A stretch of DNA of 64,000 nucleotides, from NCBI GenBank assembly GCA_002633025.1, contig NMRB01000508.1, positions 120,600-184,599 on the forward strand. Direction: 5' to 3'. A program made the position numbers and the translations under genes. This DNA is from Notospermus geniculatus. Taxonomy: Eukaryota; Nemertea; Pilidiophora; Heteronemertea; Lineidae. The notes below the pieces were generated by a model, which was given only the letters and a program-made list of their open reading frames with translations, did no database searches and was not told where the DNA came from. This document shows positions 22,703-32,800 of the stretch, one piece after another (positions within the stretch are counted from its first letter, which is position 1; each line of letters opens with the position of its first letter).

Positions 22703-23479
22703 ATAGTCACATGCGGGACTGAAGGCTTTGGTGGACGAAGCAGTGACTGGTGGGGGGTGGAAACTGGCTGAATCCAAGCGATCCAACTGAGATAGAACCA
22801 CATCTCCTTGGCACACAAGATATGTTCCGCACATGCTCAGGCGGTAACTCGAGAGATTCTCCTGAGATAACAGGCAAATTTTTATCCTGCTAATTTATGA
22901 AGCAGTGGATTTAGCCATTCATTAGGGTGATTTCATACAACATATTCTATATATGTTGGGAGCATATGATAGTCATCCTCCCGGATGAAAATGGCTTCAT
23001 CCATGTTATAAGAGATAACAGGGAATCCCTAGGAACGTTGTCAACCGTACATAAATATTGTTTATGAAGTCCAAGTCGGGTCTGTTGATGATTCTCCAAG
23101 CCAGACTCCGTGTTATGAATTCATTTCTTTGCTCCAGTATTGGATACGAGAAGGGTACTTACTCGGAAAGAGATACAAGCGATTGCTGCAGATTGGACAG
23201 GATATTAGGTTGCTTTACGGCTCTTCGTGTAATTGGCTGTCTGAAGCCTCCGACGGCAAAAAATGGAACTCGGGAGTGTTGCAGTGATGTTACCCTAGTC
23301 TTGGTTTGTTTGAGCCCTGACTGGAAGTGGACATGCTGTTATGATATGAGATAAGTCTATACAACAACTGTTGTCATGGAAGCAAGTAATAGTCGATAGA
23401 TTTCGATAGAGTTACTCGTCGAGAACAATAGCAGAGAGCATCATGTCTAGCAATCTGTGACAAAAACATCAGGAGTGTA
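22703..23479. other. Unassigned sequence
   Basis: No gene or repeat was recognised. Confidence 0.4.
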
Positions 23480-23521
23480 GACTTAGCAAGTGGCAGGTCC
23501 CGGTTTCTAATCCTGGGCCAT

Positions 23522-23768
23522 TAGACAAATCCCAAATTGACATAAACGAGAAAGATCTGCGCACTTCCGCCGAAATCGCAAACACAACCTCGGTCTGAAA
23601 CTGAATGACGTGACGCAGAGAACCCCACGATGGTGATTTCGACGATGTTGCGTCAGAGTCGACCATTGCTGAATCATGGATTGCGTCACATCATCTGGTT
23701 TCAGATCGAGGTTGTGGTTGCGATTTCGGCGGAAGGGTGCAGATCTGCGAATTAGAGAATCATCTGTG
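23522..23768. mobile_element. Second copy of the 6067-6318 foldback element
   Basis: It shares GACTCGACC-type text, CATTGCTGAATCATGGAT and GATCTGCG(C/A) with the first copy. The arms AACCTCGGTCTGAAAC and GTTTCAGATCGAGGTT are inverted. Confidence 0.75.
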
Positions 23769-23922
23769 AGATGCCTGGCTCTTCATCCCTGGCTCTTCAC
23801 AGGGGACAGTAAGCCATTGTGCCTTGGCTTTGCAAAGGAACAAGGTACAAGTAAAAGACCCCATCCAAGTGAGGAACATGAGTAGGTTGATATATGGCCG
23901 TTTTCATACTTACCAGGGCCAA

Positions 23923-24343
23923 TAGAGAGGATGCGCAACTTTCCGACTCCGACTCCGACTCCGACTTCAACTACGAGAATGAATTGCAGTCCGCTGTGGA
24001 CATCCTTGATAAAAACAATGTGATAGACGTTTGCAAATCGTAAAATGCCATAACTTTGTGCCAGAATAATTTTGACTCGCAACCGGAAGTGCGCATAAAT
24101 CGCAAATATCGTAGTCGTCAAGGTCGTGTCTCAAAGTCGTAACGACTAGGACTACGACTTCAATATTCATTATTTATCCGCACTTCCGATTGATAATGCC
24201 AAATTTTTCTGCCTTCAATTTATGGTGTTTGACGAATTGAAAACTTCTATCACATCGTTTTTATCAAGGATGTCCATGGCGGACTGCAATTCATTCTCGT
24301 AGTTGAAGTCGGAGTAGGAGTCGGAAAGTTGCGCATCCTCTGT
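23923..24343. mobile_element. Foldback element, AGAGGATGCGCAACTTTCC ends
   Basis: The left AGAGGATGCGCAACTTTCC then GACTCCGACTCC is inverted at the right (GGAAAGTTGCGCATCCTCT). GAATTGCAGTCCGC and CATCCTTGATAAAAAC also recur inverted. A shortened copy is at 40940-41296. Confidence 0.8.
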
Positions 24344-24475
24344 AATAATGCTTTGGTTTCGGCCCTGACGGAAAACCTGATAAGATACGAGGGTAGAATA
24401 CATGTATGACCGCTTCAGCTCTTATAATAGTCCAGGTCTTTTAGCTCTAGGATGCCCCATGCCATAGTTCCCTGA

Positions 24476-24629
24476 CAGGCGCTGATCCAGAGGGGCGCAC
24501 CTGGTGCTCGCCTCCCCTTTTAGCCAACAAATCTGTAAATTTGACCGTGAAATTCTGGAATTTGGTGCAAATTTCAATGTTCCTACCACAGGGCGCCCCC
24601 TCTTTTCCCAAGTCCTGGGTCCACTCCTG
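24476..24629. mobile_element. CAGGCGCTGATCCAG MITE
   Basis: This 154-base relative of 6608-6740 has inverted ends (CAGGCGCTGATCCAG and CTGGGTCCACTCCTG) and shares the internal GCCAACAAATCTGTAAA text. Confidence 0.7.
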
Positions 24630-25048
24630 GACTAATCTTTTACTTTGTGTGAACTCTTTGTTGATTCTAATGTACGAACAAGAGTAATGATCATGAGGTC
24701 TCAAATATATTCCACGCTTGGCGTTAATTCTCGTTGTGACGAGAATTCGGCGCTGAAATGGATGATGGGGAATTAAGACGGGTGATTGGCGTAAATTGAG
24801 TCGGGTATCTAAAGCTCTGTTGTCCTAGGAGCGTATCTTTTCGTCATCAATCACTGCAGAGAGAGATCCCTGTATCAAGTCGGCATCATGGGGACACTTA
24901 CGAATATTTGATAGTTTTGGAACGAGGCTGGATGATGGAGAGATATTGAATGGATGGTCATGGAAGTACGGTCTGTTTCAATGCTATGGCCATCAGCATC
25001 TGTATTTCTGATCCAAGGGAGCTACTGATGGATGCGTCGAGAGGAGAT
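24630..25048. other. Unassigned sequence
   Basis: No gene or repeat was recognised. Confidence 0.4.
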
Positions 25049-25214
25049 CAGGGGTGGATCCAGAAGCATGGGGGCACAGCCAGCGCACATCATGGAAAAT
25101 CTTGGTCACATTTTAACATCTTTTCAAAATTTCGAAATTTCCTGGTCAATTTCAAAGACTTTCCACAAAATAGAGGGGGCACGGGCCGGGTGTGCCCCCC
25201 TTGGATCCGCGCCT
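25049..25214. mobile_element. CAGGGGTGGATCCAG MITE
   Basis: The ends CAGGGGTGGATCCAG and TTGGATCCGCGCCTG are inverted. GGAGAT directly precedes the left end and overlaps the right end, suggesting a target duplication. Confidence 0.75.
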
Positions 25215-25260
25215 GGAGATGCGTCCATGTCCGTAGATGGACTGGCGCTTTGACCAATTA

Positions 25261-25535
25261 GGGAGCCCTGATAGCCGAGTGGTTATAACGTCCGCTCAGC
25301 AAGTGGCAGGTCCCGTGTTCGAATCCAGCCCGGGCCATATGGGATTTCATTCCCGGCTCTTCAGTCCGCTGCATGGGACGTAAGCCGTGGTGCCTTGTAC
25401 CTTGTGTCTTTGCAAGGGCAAGTAAAAGACCCCATCCAAGTGAGGAACTGGAGTAGCTTGTGATGGCCTCCTCCGTAGTTAGCAGGGCCAATAATGCTTT
25501 TACGTCAGCCCTGACGGAAAAATGAAATACAAATA
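25261..25535 (+). mobile_element. Full tRNA-derived SINE, family A
   Basis: The head GAGCCCTGATAGCCGAGTGG has a tRNA A box, followed by a TCAGCAA anticodon-like loop and a B box (GTGTTCGAATCC). The body is uninterrupted to CAGCCCTGACGG and the tail AATGAAATACAAATAC. Confidence 0.9.
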
Positions 25536-26621
25536 CTTCTTGGCAGGCTATCTGAGATTTCTTTGTGGAAATTGGCTGGATTATGCAGACACAGTCAAAA
25601 ACCTTTGCTGCACGATCTTCTGTTGTTTTGAGTGGGTCCTAATGCCCCATATCACACTCCGCGAGTTCTCAGTACGTTCTTGAAAATGTTGCCGAACGGG
25701 CTCAAACTGTGTGCGAACGGAGTGGACGTAGTGGCAACTTTTTACGAACTTCATGGATGGGCTCGGACGGGAAGGGTGCTCCAGCACTTTGAGACATTAT
25801 TTGGCCAGCATTACACGTTCTAGCCCATTTTACGATTTTTTTAGGACGTTTGAGAACTACTTTAGGGTGACAGTACCTTAATCGTTCACTGCCTGATCAC
25901 TGTATCCGCTAGAACTTCCTTGTCTTGTGTCACATGTACATAAAAACATTTGCCTCCTCCCAACATCTCTTGCAGCTGTAGGTACAGAGAAACCCCATGT
26001 GATTCTATCGACTTATTTATTCATAGCTACCAATCTTTTTTCTCCCGTATTCTATGGCAGAATCTATTTTTTATGAGCCAGATCTTCTTTGCTCTGTATC
26101 TGATGTGATTGACTGTCCAGAAAGACGTAATGCCCAGGCGTTTACGCTAAAACAACCATTATTTCAGGACGGCATGGTCATGCCACAGCTCCACCATGTT
26201 TCCCCATCTTGTCCAAACAAGGCCATCGACTCCGTCTTTAGCCTTGTCCGAATCATGTCATCTTTTCCGTTAATGTATAAATTATTAATGAACCTGACCC
26301 CTACTTGACCCCGTCTCCGAGCCAATCAGAACTCGCGAAACAAATCACCGTTGGACACTGACTTTCTTTGCTCTTCACGCTCGAATTTGTAACATGGATT
26401 TTGATTGGCACGTCGATTTTCCTTCGCGCCCCGATCATTGGCTGAGGCTCTCACCCCTCAGAAACGGGAAATGTGATGGATTCGAACCAGGCTACATGTA
26501 GATGGCCGTTAGGCCAGATAGACTGGTGAGAACCAGATGTGTTTTCCATGACTGAACCAATCCCGACCGTCTGAACGACAACATCCACTTTTCAGACGAT
26601 ACCTTCTTCTTTTATTTCCAG
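25536..26621. other. Unassigned sequence upstream of the first GLCE exon seen
   Basis: The exon with the GLCE start codon and membrane anchor should be upstream of 26622, but no matching hydrophobic segment with a usable donor was found here. The end of this stretch (26590-26621) is a good acceptor tract, CTTCTTCTTTTATTTCCAG. Confidence 0.45.
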
Positions 26622-26829
26622 GGAAGAGACACCATTCCAAAAATATGATAATTCTCCCGATCACCGAATAGCCAACGGACACCATCTGCAGGGCGCAAGA
26701 AATGACCAAACCGCCGTGATATCTTACGAACCCATCGAATGCCTTATAAACAACGAGTACACAATAACAGCGAGACGGGAAGGAAGTGAAGTGTATATAC
26801 CTTTCAGCTTCTTACAGAAATATTATGAG
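26622..26829 (+). CDS. GLCE: GLCE exon (luminal N-terminal part)
   Basis: The acceptor TTTATTTCCAG precedes 26622 and the donor GAG|GTAAGA follows 26829. It encodes 69 residues plus one leading base. The end, [19 protein letters not shown] then [11 protein letters not shown], matches the human ...DCLINDEHTIKGRREGNEV region. The first 30 or so residues are a variable linker. The incoming intron is phase 2. Confidence 0.92.
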
Positions 26830-29800
26830 GTAAGATGCATTTAGGAAAGTGTTAAGCCCCTTTCACACCGGACCTGCATAGAGTTGCATTGTGCAGCGTA
26901 CCAAGTACGTCAAAATTAGGCTGCATACTCATGAAAGAAATGTTGCTACGCGCAGGATCAGCATAGTCCCTGAACCCAGACTCCTTTCACACAGGGCCTA
27001 CGTAGAGTTGCGAAGTGCGGTCTACCAACTACGCCGAGCTTTCGCTGTGCCTAGAAATTGCGTCCCTCGGCGTATTGCCACATAGGCCAGCGTACGCACA
27101 GCATTGGCAGCATAAGCTCGGCATAGTCGGTACGCCGCACTACGCAACTCCATGTAGGCCCGGTATGAAAGGGGCTTTACCCTCGATTGACTAGGGTGGG
27201 ACTAGCATATCTCACAATTTATTTCCTCCCTTGTTTTGGGATGGGAAGAGCTCTCATTCCTGCCTTGGTGAAGATCTTTTGTTTTCTGTTCCTTGTGTTG
27301 AAAGAACTGCCTTCGTCCAGATCTTTTCCATGACCCTCCTTTCCTTTCTTAAGGTCTACGGTCGGATCGTCCAGGGGAACGGTTTCGAGCGGTTTGAGTG
27401 GCAGCACAGCTATTCACGGATCTACAAACCCCGAGGGAAGTACACCACCGATGGTATCTTTATGTCGTTTGACCACTACAACGTCGAGGTCCGGGATCGG
27501 GTCAAGTGTATCAGTGGAAGAGAAGGTGAGATTTGAATGCCATTGGACCAGTAACAATGGTCTGTTGCGTTTTGAAGCAAGTGGTGCGATTTTCACGGGG
27601 TTTGCGGAGTCCTTCAATGGTTTTGCCAATATTTCACTTGTTTATCATCCCGGTCCATGTGAAAACGGCACCGTAATGCTGCTGAAACTGCTCTAGTGGA
27701 AGCGGGCCATTGCTGAGATGGTGTCCTTACGCTTGCGCATCTTAAGCTTGGAATCCACTGCTGATTTTCTGCATTGCGACTTGCTTTGCAACCTACTATC
27801 TGCGATTGAATACGATCGCAAGGAACTGACACCGGTCGCCGACCGATTGCCGACTGAAATTGACCACATCTTCGCCATTGGTGGAAATCACGTCTAGTGA
27901 GTCCACTACGGCGATCGAGTGCCCAGTTGCAACGCAACCCGCAATGCAAAATCAGCTTGAAAATCAATGGTGGATTCCTAGCTTCAATGTAAGGATGACA
28001 AAGACCCAATAGGGAGTTTAAGAAATCAAACGATAAACGTAACTTTACGGCAATGTTATTTTTTGTACCAGAAATGCAATATATAATCTGGTGAATTCGC
28101 AGTATGGAAAATAACAATAACATTACAATCGCAAGCGCCCTGTTAGGCCCTACGACGACATTTATCTATTGTGTGGGTATACCCAAACAATAGATAAACG
28201 TCATCGTATGGCCTGACTGGGTGCTTGCGAAACCTTCCTATTGTCATAAAGCTAACGTTTATCGTTTGATTTCTTAAACTCCCTAGTGTCTCCATTCTGA
28301 TACCGGTACTCTGAAGGCCAACACTACTGGACCTGTTACGGCACTGGTGTTTATTCTGGTCACGACCCGAACAAGCTGTTCTTCATCCCGGCTACGGCCA
28401 GTTGTCTGCAGTCAAATATCTTACTTAACACTTGCTTTTCACTCAATCTTATTCCTCCTTTCACATTTCTAAGCAACGTTTCTGTTTACTTTGAACACTC
28501 TGATCATTCCCGTGACAATAATAGCCGTCTGCTTGATGTAGGAACTTCTCAACAGAAACAATAAACAAGTGATTAATTTGAAACCTTCTAATGAGAAGAG
28601 TTGAGTCAAGCAAATTGCCTTGTTACATTGATGGAATACATGTATATCTTGATGCTGCGTAACGTTGAGTGCGGAGCGACGGTTTCTTGTTGAGGCTCTG
28701 ATTGGTGACAGCTGTTGAACTCTAATGGTGCGTTAGGATCAATGTGAGATTCATGTTAATTAGTAATAAATGTGATTTTTTGGTATCGTCGGTAATTAAC
28801 CCCGTGTTGCTGACAATGTACTAGGCATGCACAGGAATTGAACCACCGTTCTCAGCTGATGATGGTTGAACTTGGCCATTTTCACCACCCCACATTTTCT
28901 TCAGGTCAACGTAGATGGGAATCTATTTGAATTCGCCATGCAGGAAGCAGGGTTCTGCCCAGGACTGAACAAGTGCCTGTTGAAATGGGGGGTCTGAAAT
29001 TTTTTTGAAAAATTTGAAATCTAGACTTGTTGAATTTGAAATGCGATTTCCTGGCACCTGAGAGTCGAAATAATGAGCTCATTTGGCGTCAAAATGACCC
29101 CGATCCACTCTATTGCAACTGAGGCAGCCCGCCGTTGTCATTGTTGTCGTTGGTCAGAACTGTGTCAGGAAGCCCCGCCGGAAAGCACATTTGGTGAATG
29201 GGAACTGAAAGGAAATTGGGAAGTGTGCGTGGCGGGCATCTCTCGTGGCACACTTTGTAGTTCTGATGGTCGGAAAATACTCTTTTTCCGAGTGCCGGTT
29301 GGCATTTCTGCATACTGGACGGGGCCGTCCGGCGCCGACCAGCAGCGACAAAACCCTGAAAGGACTGTTCATCCACTCCCTCACTTCATTTGGCAGTTAC
29401 GAATGTTCCATCATCACCTTCTTGGCCACCAGCCATATCAAATATCAGGGAGTACATGTACATATCAGAATTAATATCAGAGAGAGATTGGCTCACTTCT
29501 ATTTACATTTGGAAAGCAATGTGTGGGCAGTGGTTTCGGGCAGTCGTATCGTCGTATTGATAATCTATTTTCATGACGTTTGACGCTTATTGAATAGTTT
29601 TGGCTTGCGGCGAAACCACAGCCCATGTCGTGTCTTTCTGAATGTATGTGGGATAAGAAACGTTGTCACTTCACTGATTTAAGCACATTTGAAGCTATTT
29701 ATCAAAAAGTTGTCTGATGTTTTAAGCCTAGCGTACATGACACTTGCGACTGGAGACAACTAGTCGCCACTGAGCTACCTGGCGACTGGGAGGATCTAGC

Positions 29801-32800
29801 TGGATCAGTCGCCAGAAATGGTCAATGTACGCACCCTTGCAACACGCTGGAACTGAGATTTTACCAGTCGCTCATGTACAACTTTCTAGCGACTAGTTGT
29901 ATCCAGTTCCGTTCAGTCGCTGCGATTTACGTGCGCTTCTGACTCAGTACCAGTTTTCTAAACAAAACCGAGTCCCAACGCCTCGGATGTTACCCGAGTT
30001 GCTGACAGTCGCAAGTGTGATATTCGCGGTCAGGACATGACGACTGATTGGATCCTCCTAGTTTTACCGAGTTGCTGAACTTGCGATGTGCGCGCAGCGC
30101 ATACATCATCGGCAACTGATCAGATCAGTTGCTTCCAGTCGGAAATCCGATATACGCCTGGCTTTAAATGTCCACTAAAATGGGGCTATTCCGCCATCAG
30201 AAAATGCAAGTTGAAGAGTGGTGCGCCCGTAGAAGTATGCATTCTCTAGTGCATACACCTCCTGCCATCCTCCAAAGACAAGGTCACATCAAGTACTCCA
30301 CTCCAACACACTTTCTTCTTTGATATAAGAAGCCACTCATGAAAAGCTTCGGGCATTACAATCTAGAAGCCCTTAATGTGATTGGAGTAACACTTCAAAC
30401 CAATCGGCTATTGAGTTCTTTTCGCCTTCGTGTGGTATTTGAGGACTTTCAGGAGTAACGTTCAAAATGTTTAACTCCAGTTGCAGATAATGTGGCATTG
30501 ACTACTCCCAAGTTCATTTTAGTACGAGGGTGTCGGTATGACTCGCCTCTGGTCAACATCGGAATCTTGCTGGAAGAAGGCTCTTAATGGGGAACCGGAG
30601 TGCCCAAAGGAGGCGCTGGGGAACAACTCAGTTTTAACACAAGCACATGCGATGCGACGTTGAAAACGTCACTGACGCCGTGCATCGTTCGTGACGTGCG
30701 ATGCGTCATTCAGAATCAATGACGTTGTTCTACACCAAAATAGTCAAATTTATCGATGAAATTCAACATGCTGCGGCGCTTGAATTTTCGTTTGAAAACA
30801 TTCAGATACATTGAGTCAGTCCTTTACTTGATGATGAACGTGTAAAATTCAAAATTCAGTGGACTACTTCAGGTACATTAGGGCTAGAAGTGGGGTGTAG
30901 TTTCAGAATTAAATGGCAAATAACGTTGGTTTGACTTTCGACATCATAGTTTTAACTGAGTTGTTCATCAGCGCCATGTCACGGATTAGTTCCACCGGTT
31001 TCTCATTTGAGAGACAGTCTGTAGCTTGCCACAAGTACAGGGTGATGGTCACATGACATCTCAGTCGCACTTGTTGGTAGTGCTCCTCTCCTCTTCTCGG
31101 TTAACATACCTGAAAGGGTGCTATTCGTATCAATAAAGGGACTGTTCATTTCCGTCAATTGAGGAATCTGAGTTGTGATCCTTGAGAAAACAGAGAAAGC
31201 TATGAAGCTGCAAATTGCAGCGATTATTCTGTACAGCACAACAAATAATCCCTGCAATTTGCAAGTGCATAGCTTTTCCCGTTTTCCCAAGGATCACAAC
31301 TCAGATTCCTCAAGTGACGGAAATGAACAGTCCCTTTCACTTTTTCCTCCCTTTGACTTGAGATATGACCTCAAGTCATAACAGAATACACGTCTAATTT
31401 TGGGATATAATAACAGAGGCCCACGTTTGTGGTGTGGTATGAGGAAAATCAATACACTTGTTCTCCTGGGGCAGGTGTGTCCATTCTGACTCCACTTTCA
31501 AAGATAGTTAGTATTCATGGTCTCCATATTGCTTGGGGACATGGTGCTTGGATATTTGTTTACATGGTTTCATGGAAGTGGCGAAGAGAGCCATGGTGTG
31601 TAGTGGTCTGGGTCTCCGACTAGCGGTCGGAAGGTCCCTGGTTCGAATCCCAATGGGCGTGAGACTTTGGGCAAGTCTCTTTGCCGCACTGGCCTCTCTC
31701 CACCCAGGTGTATAAATAGTTACCAGTCAAAAATGCTGAGGTTGTAGCGCTGAATGAGCAGCTCATCAGAGTTCTACTGAAAAGTTTCAGGGTAGACCGG
31801 GGTTAAAGTGTAAAGTCGGATAACACCTCTACCGTTGTTGATATCAGACTATAAACCCAAACTTTAACTTTAACTTTTGACATCACCCAGCATTCCCTTC
31901 AACAGAGGTCAAAATGCCACCTCTACCGACCGCCCTGTGTCTTATCACTTGCCCTACCGACCACCCTGTGTGTGTAACCACTTGCCCTACCGACCGCCCT
32001 GTGTGTCTAACCACCTGCTCTACCGACCGCCCTGTGTGTCTAACCAACTGCTCTACCGACCGCCCTGTGTGTCTAACCACCTGCTCTACCGACCGCCCTG
32101 TGTGTCTAACCACTTGCCCTACCGACCGCCCTGTGTGTCAACCACTTGCTCTACCGACCGCCCTGTGTGTCTAACCACTTGCCTTAATTACTGTCTTCCA
32201 GGTGTACCTCTCTCAACACAATGGGGGCCACAGGGTTATTTTTACCCCATCCAAATTGCTCAGTTCGGTTTGAGCCATTACAGCAAATACCTTGTCGAGA
32301 AGGAACCAATCACAGAAGTTTATGAAGACGGCGGTGACGATGGGGCAAAATGGACAACACAGGAGGGAAGAAGCTCCGTCACGGATGTTATGGACGATGA
32401 GATAAAGCAGGAGGTGATTAAGTTTGAATCAAAAGGTAAGAGTTCTTCAAAACTTGTTAAAGATACTGTACCTCCTCCCTTCTAGGGCCTGTTTAAAGGA
32501 GCACGGTATTGGATCTCAAATGCGTTATTTGACTGCCGACGTAGAGGGAGCCACCTAGCGGCAGTAAGACGAACTACAAAAATGCATTACAAAATGTACG
32601 TAGTAAATCGGGTCAATTCGCCGACAACGTAGTTAGCCCCTGGGTTGGAGAGTGGCGCGGTGGCGCCGGCTGTTGAGAAAAAGTGGCAATACCGTGGTCC
32701 TTTAAGACAAGCTGACTGCTCTGGCGAGCATACTTGTAATTGTGTTAGCTCAACCCCTCAGTTGTGTACTAGTTCATCTAGAATCAGATTGGCCAGGTGG

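Larger units (their letters stand above)
23480..24395 (+). mobile_element. SINE family A copy interrupted by two different elements
   Basis: SINE head text (TTAGCAAGTGGCAGGTCCC) is at 23483. SINE body (CCCATCCAAGTGAGGAAC) is at 23860 and the tail (AATAATGCTTTGG, CGGCCCTGACGGAAAA) at 24344-24375. Between them sit a foldback element at 23522-23768 and a second at 23923-24343. Confidence 0.75.

Noticed and set aside
25261-25340. A tRNA-Ala-like gene (AGC in the loop)
   Set aside because: The same head recurs at 9934, 37500, 38136 and 52165 (minus), always joined to the same body and tail, so it is a SINE promoter region.
27614-28123. A 169-codon minus-strand frame in a GLCE intron
   Set aside because: It overlies the inverted-repeat element at 27742-27985 and part of another, with no homology. 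It is a chance frame.
31877-32485. A 202-codon plus-strand frame rich in CPTDRPVCL repeats
   Set aside because: It is the 33-base minisatellite read as protein, running on into a real GLCE exon. The acceptor at 32201 marks where coding starts.
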